From positions 1 through 13,191 of the forward strand of contig CAMFFI010000014.1 in NCBI GenBank assembly GCA_945949625.1: a stretch of DNA of 13,191 bases, in the 5' to 3' direction. Shown piece by piece: positions 6,074-13,172 of this stretch. The first letter of the stretch is position 1; every line of letters starts with the position of its first letter. The notes under the pieces were generated by a model that made no database searches, was not told the DNA's origin, and saw only the letters and a list, made by a program, of their open reading frames with translations. The position numbers and the translations under genes are program-made. The DNA is from an uncultured bacterium. GTDB lineage: Bacteria > Bacillota > Clostridia > Oscillospirales > Acutalibacteraceae.

Positions 6074-8944
6074 TTATTCATCTCTGCCGCAGCACTTTTT
6101 ATACTTTTTGCCGCTTCCGCAGGGACACGGGTCGTTTCTGCCCACCTTTTTGCCTTTACGGACAGTTTTGTTTGCTGTATCTGTTCCGTCGGAGGAGGTT
6201 GCGGTAGGCTGTGCCACCTGCTCTCTTTTTAAAGCAAAGGTAACGGGATTAGGCTTAGGCTGCTGGTCATTTTGTCCCAAAATCACCTGATGAGCTGCCG
6301 CTGCTTTTTCTTTTGCCAAGCGTTTTGCCTCTTCAATAGCCTGCTGACGTTTTTGAATTTCAAGCACACGCTTTGGAGCTACAAGCATCAGCTTTACGGT
6401 ATCCTCCTGAATGTTCTCAATCATTTCGTCAAACATTCCAAAGCCCTCAAGCTTATACTCAACAACAGGGTCATGCTGACCGTAAGAACGCAGGCGGATA
6501 CCTGTTTTGAGCTGTTCCATATTGTCGATATGCTCCATCCAGTGAGTATCAACGCTCTTGAGCAGATAAACTCGCTCCATTTCACGCATTGTATCTTCAT
6601 CAATAAGCTTTTCGTTTTCCTCGTAAATCTCTTTTGCCTCTTTAATAATCATATCCTTGATTTCATCGGCTTCAATGTTTTCAAATTCCTGAGGAGTAAA
6701 GCTGTATTTGCTTTTATCCTTAATAAGCCAGTCGCCGTAAAACTCAAGAAGTCCCTGAAGGTTCCAGTTTTCGTGAGGTCCCTCGGGCAAATAGTGACTT
6801 ACGTTTGCAGAGATAGTCTGCTCAAGCATTTTGATAATTGTATCTCTTAAATTCTCGCCGTTTAACACCTGGTCACGCTGACCGTAAATAATTTCACGCT
6901 GACGGTTCATAACGTCATCGTATTTAAGCACGTCTTTACGGATACCGAAGTTTCTTGATTCAACCTTTTCCTGTGAGCCTTCAATAATATTGGAGAGCAT
7001 TTTATTTTCAATAGGAGTGGTTTCATCTACATTAAGGCGCTCCATCATAACCTTCATTCTGTCACCGCCGAACAAACGCATAAGGTCATCCTCGCAGGAA
7101 AGATAGAAACGGCTTTTACCCGGATCGCCCTGACGTCCTGCACGACCTCTTAACTGATTGTCAATTCTTCGTGATTCGTGACGCTCGGTACCTATAATGT
7201 AAAGACCGCCTGCTTCTCTTACACGGTCAGCCTCGTCTTTTATTTCTTCCTTATATTTTGCATTTAATTCGGAGAAGGTTTTTCTTGCCTCAAGAATTTC
7301 CTGATTGTCTGTTTCTGCAAATCCTGTTGCCTCTTCAATCATTTCCTCGCTGAAATTCTGTTTACGCATTGAAGCCTTTGCAAGGTACTCTGCATTACCG
7401 CCCAGCATAATATCGGTACCACGTCCTGCCATATTTGTGGCAATTGTTACCGCACCGAACTTACCTGCCTGTGCAACGATTTCTGCTTCCTTATCGTGCT
7501 GTTTTGCATTAAGAACATTATGCTTTATGCCGCGTTTTTTCAGCATTTTACTTAAAAGCTCTGATTTTTCAATAGAAATTGTACCTACAAGCACAGGCTG
7601 ACCTTTTTCGTGACAATCAACAATCTGGTCGATTACAGCGGAGAATTTTCCTGCCTCTGTTTTGAAAATAACATCGGGCAAATCTTCTCTTGCAAGGGGC
7701 TTGTTTGTCGGGATTTCCACAACGTCAAGCTTATAAATTTCTTCAAATTCCTGTGCCTCTGTCTGTGCGGTACCTGTCATACCGCTTAATTTGTTGTAAA
7801 GTCTGAAGTAATTCTGGAAGGTAATGGTTGCAAGGGTTTTGCTTTCGTTCTGAATTTTCACGCCCTCTTTTGCCTCTATTGCCTGATGAAGTCCCTCGTT
7901 AAAGCGTCTGCCGTACATCAAACGTCCAGTAAATTCATCTACAATAATAACCTCGCCGTCTTTAACAACATAATCAACATCAAGCTTCATTACTCCGTTT
8001 GCCTTAATAGCCTGGTTAATGTGGTGCTGAATTGTCAGGTTGTCCGGATCTGAAAGGTTTTCAAGGCCGAAATACTGTTCTGCCTTTTTAACACCGTTCT
8101 GAGTAAGAGTTGCGGTTTTTTGCTTTTCATCAACAATATAGTCGATATTGTTTTCTGCATAAAAATCGTCCATATCCTCTTTTGTGTCGATTTCTGCAAA
8201 TTTATGTACCTTTAAGGTTTTTGCAAAGGAATTTGCCCTTTCATAAAGGTCGGTTGATTTATCACCTTTACCGGAAATAATAAGCGGTGTTCTCGCCTCG
8301 TCAATAAGGATTGAGTCAACCTCGTCCACAACGGCAAAGGCGTGACCTCTTTGCACCTTCTGCTCTTTGTAAACAACCATATTGTCACGAAGATAGTCAA
8401 AGCCCAGCTCGTTGTTTGTACCGTATGTAATATCGCAGTTATATGCGGCTTTTCTCTGGTCATTGTCAAGGTCGTGAACAATAAGTCCTACCGTAAGACC
8501 GAGATAGCGGTAAAGCTTACCCATCCATTCAGAGTCACGGCGGGCAAGGTAATCGTTGACCGTTACAATGTGAACTCCGTTTCCTGTCAGTCCGTTTAAA
8601 TATGCGGGAAGGGTTGCAACAAGAGTTTTACCTTCACCTGTTTTCATTTCTGCAATTCTGCCCTGATGAAGTACAATTCCGCCTAAAATCTGAACAGGGA
8701 AATGCTTCATTCCAAGCACACGCCAAGAAGCCTCTCGGCATACTGCAAAAGCGTCGGGCAAAATATCGTCTGTTGTTTCGCCCTTTGCAAGGCGCTGTTT
8801 AAGCACATCTGTCTGGGACTTAAGCTCGCTTTCACTCATTTTACTGTACTTGTCCTCAAGCTCAAGAACCTTATTGCAAAGAGGCTGTATTCTTTTAACC
8901 TCTTTTTTGCTGTAATTTCCAAATAACGATTTAAACAAATTCAT
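6074..8944 (-). CDS. secA: SecA, preprotein translocase ATPase
   Basis: Motor of the Sec pathway: it binds preproteins and drives them through SecYEG at the inner face of the membrane by ATP hydrolysis. Visible landmarks are the Q-motif region before residue 97, Walker A MKTGEGKT (100-107), DEVD (207-210) with LIDEAR (213-218), the conserved NMAGRGTDIMLGG helicase motif, RGRAGRQGDPG, and the helical scaffold segment with DTHWMEHID. The C-terminus ends in the zinc-binding CPCGSGKKYKKCC (C940, C942, C951, C952), which contacts phospholipid and SecB-like partners in other species. It has 956 residues, longer than B. subtilis SecA (841). Much of the extra length is a charged helical insertion at about 513-576 after TDIMLGG, plus a long linker before the zinc tail. 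The ATG follows AAAGGA at 8 bases. It sits 66 bases after the PBP gene with no terminator between, so co-transcription is likely. Confidence 0.98.
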   Translation of the reverse strand: MNLFKSLFGNYSKKEVKRIQPLCNKVLELEDKYSKMSESELKSQTDVLKQRLAKGETTDDILPDAFAVCREASWRVLGMKHFPVQILGGIVLHQGRIAEMKTGEGKTLVATLPAYLNGLTGNGVHIVTVNDYLARRDSEWMGKLYRYLGLTVGLIVHDLDNDQRKAAYNCDITYGTNNELGFDYLRDNMVVYKEQKVQRGHAFAVVDEVDSILIDEARTPLIISGKGDKSTDLYERANSFAKTLKVHKFAEIDTKEDMDDFYAENNIDYIVDEKQKTATLTQNGVKKAEQYFGLENLSDPDNLTIQHHINQAIKANGVMKLDVDYVVKDGEVIIVDEFTGRLMYGRRFNEGLHQAIEAKEGVKIQNESKTLATITFQNYFRLYNKLSGMTGTAQTEAQEFEEIYKLDVVEIPTNKPLAREDLPDVIFKTEAGKFSAVIDQIVDCHEKGQPVLVGTISIEKSELLSKMLKKRGIKHNVLNAKQHDKEAEIVAQAGKFGAVTIATNMAGRGTDIMLGGNAEYLAKASMRKQNFSEEMIEEATGFAETDNQEILEARKTFSELNAKYKEEIKDEADRVREAGGLYIIGTERHESRRIDNQLRGRAGRQGDPGKSRFYLSCEDDLMRLFGGDRMKVMMERLNVDETTPIENKMLSNIIEGSQEKVESRNFGIRKDVLKYDDVMNRQREIIYGQRDQVLNGENLRDTIIKMLEQTISANVSHYLPEGPHENWNLQGLLEFYGDWLIKDKSKYSFTPQEFENIEADEIKDMIIKEAKEIYEENEKLIDEDTMREMERVYLLKSVDTHWMEHIDNMEQLKTGIRLRSYGQHDPVVEYKLEGFGMFDEMIENIQEDTVKLMLVAPKRVLEIQKRQQAIEEAKRLAKEKAAAAHQVILGQNDQQPKPNPVTFALKREQVAQPTATSSDGTDTANKTVRKGKKVGRNDPCPCGSGKKYKKCCGRDE

Positions 8945-8970
8945 AATGTGTATCCTTTCGGTTTATTATC

Positions 8971-8994
8971 TTAATGCAGTAAAACTGCAGTTAA
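8971..8994 (-). repeat. Hairpin in the PBP-secA gap
   Basis: TTAATGCAGT (8971-8980), loop AAA, ACTGCA-(G)-TTAA (8984-8994): ten pairs with one bulged G. No T-run follows on the minus strand, so readthrough into secA is expected. It could be a processing or translational control element in the secA leader. Confidence 0.6.
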
Positions 8995-9010
8995 TATTCT
9001 GTTTTTTATA

Positions 9011-10408
9011 CTATTGCACAGCCGACGCTCCAAGGCTTTTTGCCGCCTGAATCATTGCCGCCTCGGCAACGGGACCTGCATTGTAAAAGCCTATTCCGCC
9101 GTTCTCAACTACTGCGGCAAAAGCAAGGGGACAATCCTCATCGGTGGAAAATCCCACCATCCAGGCGTTAGGCTCTTTATCATCGCCTGTTTCACCCGTA
9201 CCTGTTTTTGCGCAAACGGTAAGTCCGCCGAACAAATTATCACCGTAGTAATCGGACATTGTGTATCTCATCATCTCCTTCAGCTTTTCGGCTGTTGAAG
9301 GGGAGACAATTTTGTCATTTTCAGTTCCGGGCAGGGTTATGCCCAGCTTTGTAAAGAATGAGGTTGCGTCATCAATAATATAAGGCGTTTTTGTAGTTCC
9401 TCCGTTTGCAATTGCTCCGCAGATAACAGCCATCTGCATTGGATTAACCATATCGTCATACTGACCGACGCCTGACCATGCAAGCTGATTTTTATTAGCC
9501 TTGCTCACATCATAATGTCCCTTTGCCGTTTCAACTCCGCTGATTGTGTAGCTTGAATTAATTCCCATTTTTTCAGCCATAGCGGTCATCTTTTCTTCTC
9601 CAAGCTCAACGGCAAGCTCAGCATAAACTATATTGCAGGAATATGCCATTGACTCCTTAAAGGTAATATCTCCGTGAACCTCCATACAGGTAACGTCGCT
9701 TCCGCCTATTTCCTCACTGCCGGAACAATGGAAAACACGAGTGTCAATATCGGGAATGTTCTCAATAGCGGCCGCCGCTGTTACAATTTTGAAAACTGAG
9801 CCGGGAATGTATGTGGAAGAAAGCACATGGTCAAGATAAACGCCTTTGTATTCCTCCTGATTTTCCTCCGTAATTTCGGGAGGAGCCTGAGGGTCATAGG
9901 CTTTTGTGCTGACGGAACAGATAACCTCTCCCGTTTTATAATTATATATAACGCAAGCGCCGGAGCGGTCTCCTAAAGCCTCATATGCCGCTTTGCAGGT
10001 TTCTGCGTCAACAGTAAGCTTAATATCGTTTTTTGTCTTTAAAGAATCGGGCATACCGACTCCCCATATAAAGTTGTAGCCCACAAGCTGTGAACGGTAC
10101 ATACTTTGCACTGCTGTTGAAATATTCAAAGAATTATCGCCGACAACGTGTAAAAGAGCTTCTCTTGTAGCTTGGTCCTGGTTATATACTCTTTCGCCGT
10201 CAACAGTCTGAGCAAGGATATTACCGTTTCGGTCATAAACGGCACCTGCCTGTTCAAGACCTCCGCTGCCTGATATGTGACCGTTATAAGCCTGGTCAAC
10301 CCAATCGGAGCTGTTTGTTAAAAGCAGAAAGGTAAAATAACCCAATCCGCCCAAAAACGCAAGAGCAACTATAAATATCAGCCAACTGCGTTGCAGTGTT
10401 CTTTTCAT
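9011..10408 (-). CDS. PbpA-like class B penicillin-binding protein (transpeptidase)
   Basis: Membrane-anchored D,D-transpeptidase that cross-links peptidoglycan outside the membrane, working with a SEDS glycosyltransferase. At 465 residues it is short for a class B PBP: one N-terminal membrane anchor (about 11-31), a brief linker domain containing GAVYDRNGNILAQ (55-67), then the transpeptidase domain. All three active-site motifs are present: SVFK (S204, K207), SCN (257-259) and KTG (401-403). The size, compact N-terminal region and motif context (SxKAYDPQ, STYIPGSVFKI, ANGGTTKTPYI) resemble actinobacterial PbpA more than long PBP2/PBP3 forms. The ATG follows GGAAAGGA at 8 bases. It lies immediately downstream of the FHA-FtsW/RodA gene, its probable partner, and upstream of secA. 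I leave the symbol blank because PbpA names different proteins in different species. Confidence 0.93.
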   Translation of the reverse strand: MKRTLQRSWLIFIVALAFLGGLGYFTFLLLTNSSDWVDQAYNGHISGSGGLEQAGAVYDRNGNILAQTVDGERVYNQDQATREALLHVVGDNSLNISTAVQSMYRSQLVGYNFIWGVGMPDSLKTKNDIKLTVDAETCKAAYEALGDRSGACVIYNYKTGEVICSVSTKAYDPQAPPEITEENQEEYKGVYLDHVLSSTYIPGSVFKIVTAAAAIENIPDIDTRVFHCSGSEEIGGSDVTCMEVHGDITFKESMAYSCNIVYAELAVELGEEKMTAMAEKMGINSSYTISGVETAKGHYDVSKANKNQLAWSGVGQYDDMVNPMQMAVICGAIANGGTTKTPYIIDDATSFFTKLGITLPGTENDKIVSPSTAEKLKEMMRYTMSDYYGDNLFGGLTVCAKTGTGETGDDKEPNAWMVGFSTDEDCPLAFAAVVENGGIGFYNAGPVAEAAMIQAAKSLGASAVQ

Positions 10409-10439
10409 AAACGGTATCCTTTCCTAATAATTTTTATCA

Positions 10440-10535
10440 GCTAAATTAAATTTACCTTACAGCTTGCGTAGCAAATTTAGCTCCTTTGGAATTCAGCGTG
10501 CCGCAGGCACATTTAGCTTGCGAAGCAAATTTAGC
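10440..10535 (-). repeat. Tandem array of mini-hairpin units between the FtsW/RodA fusion and PBP genes
   Basis: Read on the minus strand, consecutive units of 16-20 bases each open with GCTAAAT or GCTGAAT and continue into a tiny stem-loop: GCTAAATTTGCTTCGCAA (10535-10518, stem TTGC/GCAA), GCTAAATGTGCCTGCGGCAC (10517-10498, stem GTGCC/GGCAC), GCTGAATTCCAAAGGA (10497-10482, stem TCC/GGA), GCTAAATTTGCTACGCAA (10481-10464, stem TTGC/GCAA). A degenerate fifth segment contains the palindrome TAAATT-T-AATTTA. Loops are three bases (TTC, TGC, AAA, TAC). Positions 10461-10482 and 10515-10536 are 22-base direct repeats differing at one base, which falls in the loop. The first unit contains the TAA stop of the upstream gene. 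There is no T-run, so it is not a terminator. Confidence 0.8.
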
Positions 10536-12195
10536 TTTTCACCGCATAGGTTCTTTCATCGGCGGCTTTAATAAAGGCTATAAGTCCCCAGCAGGACATC
10601 ATACTTGAACCGCCGAGACTGATAAAGGGCAGCGTAACTCCTGTTAACGGGAGAATATCCGTTGCGCCGAAAATATTAAGTGACATCTGAATTACAAGAA
10701 GTCCGGCGGCACAGCAGGCTGTTACAGAATAAAATGTGCTTCGGCTTCTTGTAGTAACCGAGCGGGCATAAATTATAAGTGCCGCTATTGCTATGGCAAC
10801 GGTAAAAGCAACAATTACGCCCAGTTCCTCGGCAACAATACCAAACACAAGGTCGCTTTCGGAGGCAAAAACATACTTTAAACAGCCGTTTCCTATACCT
10901 ACGCCGAAAAGACCTCCGCTTGCTATATAAGTAAGAACTCTTGCCATCTGAAAGCCGTCGTCCTGAGGATGCTCCATAGCGTGTCCCCAGATTTTGAAAC
11001 GGTTTGCTATATACGGTTTAAACTTAAGAACTATTGTACTTCCGAAAACTGCGGCAGATACTGCAAGCACAACAGTTTTCCAGTCGCCTGAACGCATAAA
11101 CGCCATAAGAAGAAATGTTGCAAAAAATATAAGAGCTGTTCCGAAGTCGCCCATTAAGGCAAGTCCTCCCACGCAAACAGCGGAGAATAAGATGAATTCA
11201 ATAAGGTTTTTCTTTGTCTGCATTACGTCAAGGCTTGACGCACCTACAAGGATATAAATTATCTTGACAAACTCCGAGGGCTGAATGGAAATTCCGCCTA
11301 TGCTTATCCAGTTTGCGGCACCGTAGCTGATTTTGCCGAACACAATGCTTACACCCAGAAGGCAGACGGCAAGAATCATAAGGAACAGCCTGAATTTTGC
11401 TATTCTGTCGGGATTTTCAATTACCTTGATAATAACGCAGAATAAAATCATTCCGCCCACAGCGGCTATAAGCTGAACATAAGCGCTTCTAAGCTCCTGC
11501 CGCACAAGCAGCATTACTCCCATTCCCGTTAAAAACAGTGCAAGGGACTCCAGCTCAAAGTTTATTCTTTTAAGCACAACGGTTGACACAAAGAAAAACA
11601 GCCATTCAACAGCCGCAAGGCAGGCAAAAACCATCATAGGCTCATAATTTTTTACCTCGTTTGTATAGCAGGCTTCAACCGACATAAATAAATGAAACAG
11701 AGTAATAAGGAGTAAAAGCTTGTAGGGCTTAATTGCAGGCTTGTCGCTTACTCTTGAAAAGAACCAAGTAGGTCCTAATTTTTCGTGGAATTCTTCTCCT
11801 CTTTTAAAGGTAAAGGTAGAGTAGCCAACAGTTATTTTATCGTCAATATAAACCTGTGTTCTTCCCTCGGTTTCCTTTCCGTTTACAAAGGTTCCCGTTT
11901 TTGAGTCGGTATCGTTAATAAACCAGCCTTCTTTTCTTCTGAGCAGAACACAATGGTTTCTTGATACGGCAGGGTCGTCAACAAAAATATCCGACCTTTT
12001 GCTTCTGCCTAAGGAATTTTCCCAGAACAAAACAGGGATTTTCAGGTCTGTAACCTCATTATGAAGCATTACCAAGGGCTTTTCGGGACGTCGGCGCCGG
12101 CGCATTGAAGCGTAGCATTGATACACGATAACAACTGCATAAACAGGCAGAAGTATTCTTAACGCAACAACGGCAATATCCATAATTACTGTCAT
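10531..12195 (-). CDS. FHA domain-FtsW/RodA (SEDS) fusion, peptidoglycan glycosyltransferase
   Basis: Integral membrane protein of 554 residues from the chosen ATG. Order: one N-terminal membrane helix (about 6-26); an Arg-rich stop (RRRRRP, 31-36), suggesting N-out topology; a cytosolic FHA domain at about 58-131 with GRS (63-65), SRNH (78-81) and NGK (105-107), the phosphothreonine-binding signatures; then a multi-helix SEDS domain from about residue 157. The SEDS domain has SIGGISIQPSEF (298-309), GDFGTAL (349-355), ESDLVFGIVAEELG (446-459) with the predicted catalytic Asp448, and LPLTGVTLPFISLGGSSM near the end. SEDS proteins polymerise lipid II with a partner PBP, which is the next gene. 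FtsW, RodA and SpoVE roles cannot be separated here. Start choice: AAAGGGG lies 12 bases before this ATG and 6 before an in-frame GTG at 12201, so the latter is a real alternative. A longer frame reaching 12273 overlaps the -10 region and is unlikely. Confidence 0.93.
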   Translation of the reverse strand: MTVIMDIAVVALRILLPVYAVVIVYQCYASMRRRRRPEKPLVMLHNEVTDLKIPVLFWENSLGRSKRSDIFVDDPAVSRNHCVLLRRKEGWFINDTDSKTGTFVNGKETEGRTQVYIDDKITVGYSTFTFKRGEEFHEKLGPTWFFSRVSDKPAIKPYKLLLLITLFHLFMSVEACYTNEVKNYEPMMVFACLAAVEWLFFFVSTVVLKRINFELESLALFLTGMGVMLLVRQELRSAYVQLIAAVGGMILFCVIIKVIENPDRIAKFRLFLMILAVCLLGVSIVFGKISYGAANWISIGGISIQPSEFVKIIYILVGASSLDVMQTKKNLIEFILFSAVCVGGLALMGDFGTALIFFATFLLMAFMRSGDWKTVVLAVSAAVFGSTIVLKFKPYIANRFKIWGHAMEHPQDDGFQMARVLTYIASGGLFGVGIGNGCLKYVFASESDLVFGIVAEELGVIVAFTVAIAIAALIIYARSVTTRSRSTFYSVTACCAAGLLVIQMSLNIFGATDILPLTGVTLPFISLGGSSMMSCWGLIAFIKAADERTYAVKS

Positions 12196-12207
12196 ATTCA
12201 CGCTGTT

Positions 12208-12214
12208 CCCCTTT
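12208..12214 (-). promoter_or_regulatory. Ribosome binding site of the FHA-FtsW/RodA gene
   Basis: AAAGGGG on the minus strand. Spacing is 6 bases to the GTG at 12201 and 12 to the ATG at 12195. It rules out the far-upstream frame opening but leaves these two starts open. Confidence 0.6.
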
Positions 12215-12261
12215 CCGAAAAATGTAAAATAATCCAATTTAATAATAGTTATACAAAATAT

Positions 12262-12290
12262 AATATACCGCAAATGTGAGTTATTGTCAA
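12262..12290 (-). promoter_or_regulatory. Promoter of the FHA-FtsW/RodA-PBP-secA unit
   Basis: Minus strand TTGACA (12285-12290, exact consensus) and TATATT (12262-12267), with a 17-base spacer. Transcription should begin near 12255, about 60 bases before the start codon. It is the only strong promoter I find for the three genes. Confidence 0.8.
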
Positions 12291-12371
12291 TAAAACAGAG
12301 GGGGATTTTGCGGAAATATAATGTTTACGGCAAATCTTTTACAAAATGTGATAATTTTATAATAAAAACTA

Positions 12372-12400
12372 TTGTCAAGCTTGAAAAAAAGTTTTATAAT
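12372..12400 (+). promoter_or_regulatory. Promoter of the NifU-like gene
   Basis: TTGTCA (12372-12377) and TATAAT (12395-12400) with a 17-base spacer. Transcription would start near 12407, about 52 bases before the ATG. The 81 bases between this -35 and the divergent -35 at 12285-12290 are AT-rich and could hold shared regulator sites. Confidence 0.82.
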
Positions 12401-12443
12401 ATCGGTGTATGAGTGGATTTTAGGCTCAACAATTTATTTGGTG

Positions 12444-12450
12444 AAAGGAG
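12444..12450 (+). promoter_or_regulatory. Ribosome binding site fixing the NifU-like start
   Basis: AAAGGAG ends 8 bases before the ATG at 12459. The open frame extends upstream to 12372, but that part overlaps the promoter and has no ribosome site. Confidence 0.85.
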
Positions 12451-12458
12451 AAGTACAT

Positions 12459-13151
12459 ATGATTTATTCTAAAGAAGTTGAAAATATGTGTACTGTAGCA
12501 AAAGGACCTCATCACGGTCCCGCACCTATTCCCGAAGAGGGCAAATGGGTAAAATCTTATGATATTAAAGACATCTCCGGTCTTTCACACGGTATCGGCT
12601 GGTGTGCTCCTCAGCAGGGTGCCTGCAAGCTGACGCTTAACGTAAAAGACGGCATCGTTCAGGAAGCTCTTGTTGAAACAATCGGCTGCTCAGGTATGAC
12701 TCACTCTGCTGCTATGGCTGCTGAAATTCTTCCTAACAAAACTCTTCTGGAATGTCTTAACACAGACCTTGTTTGTGACGCTATCAACACAGCTATGAAG
12801 AACATCTTTGAACAGCTTGTTTACGGCAGAAGCCAGACAGCTTTTTCAGAGGGCGGACTTCCAATCGGCGCAGGTATGGAGGACTTGGGAAAAGGTCTCC
12901 GCTCACAGGTTGGTACAATGTACAGCACAAACGCAAAGGGCGTTCGTTATATGGAAATGGCAGAAGGCTATGTTCTTAAGACTGCTCTTGATGAAAATGA
13001 CGAAGTTTGCGGTTACCAGTTTGTAAAGCTCGGCAAAATGCTTGAGGATATTCGTCACGGCGTTGAGCCAAATGAAGCTTTCAAAAACAACATCGGTCAG
13101 TACGGTCGTTTTGACAATGCGGCTAAGTACATTGACCCTCGTGAAGAATAA
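12459..13151 (+). CDS. NifU/IscU-like iron-sulfur cluster assembly scaffold
   Basis: A 230-residue protein whose middle part (about 45-120) resembles the IscU/NifU N-terminal scaffold fold, on which Fe-S clusters are built before transfer to apoproteins. GACKLTLNVKDGIVQEA (54-70) aligns with the first cysteine loop (C56), IGCSGMTHSAAMAAEIL (75-91) with the second (C77), and C106 in TDLVCDAINTAM could be the third. Additional Cys are C11, C49, C99 and C184. The standard Ala-Cys-Gly-Asp site is Ala-Cys-Lys-Leu here, so the conserved Asp is missing. A C-terminal region of about 110 residues, unlike classical IscU (about 128 residues in total), follows and contains GGLPIGAGMEDLGKGLR. The gene is followed after 21 bases by another start with a strong ribosome site, so they are probably an operon. 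Family-level call; its actual clients are unknown. Confidence 0.8.
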   Translation: MIYSKEVENMCTVAKGPHHGPAPIPEEGKWVKSYDIKDISGLSHGIGWCAPQQGACKLTLNVKDGIVQEALVETIGCSGMTHSAAMAAEILPNKTLLECLNTDLVCDAINTAMKNIFEQLVYGRSQTAFSEGGLPIGAGMEDLGKGLRSQVGTMYSTNAKGVRYMEMAEGYVLKTALDENDEVCGYQFVKLGKMLEDIRHGVEPNEAFKNNIGQYGRFDNAAKYIDPREE

Positions 13152-13172
13152 TTGGTAAGGAGGAACTTAATT

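Noticed and set aside
8945..9010. Separate secA promoter
   Set aside because: GATAAT is present on the minus strand, but the best -35 (TTAACT, 18-base spacer) is weak and the hairpin lies across the spacer. A minor promoter cannot be excluded.
10440..10535. CRISPR array
   Set aside because: Units are 16-20 bases with no unique spacers of constant length and no cas genes nearby.
12372..12458. N-terminal extension of the NifU-like protein
   Set aside because: The extra 29 codons would start inside the -35 hexamer and overlap the -10. A good ribosome site precedes the ATG at 12459.
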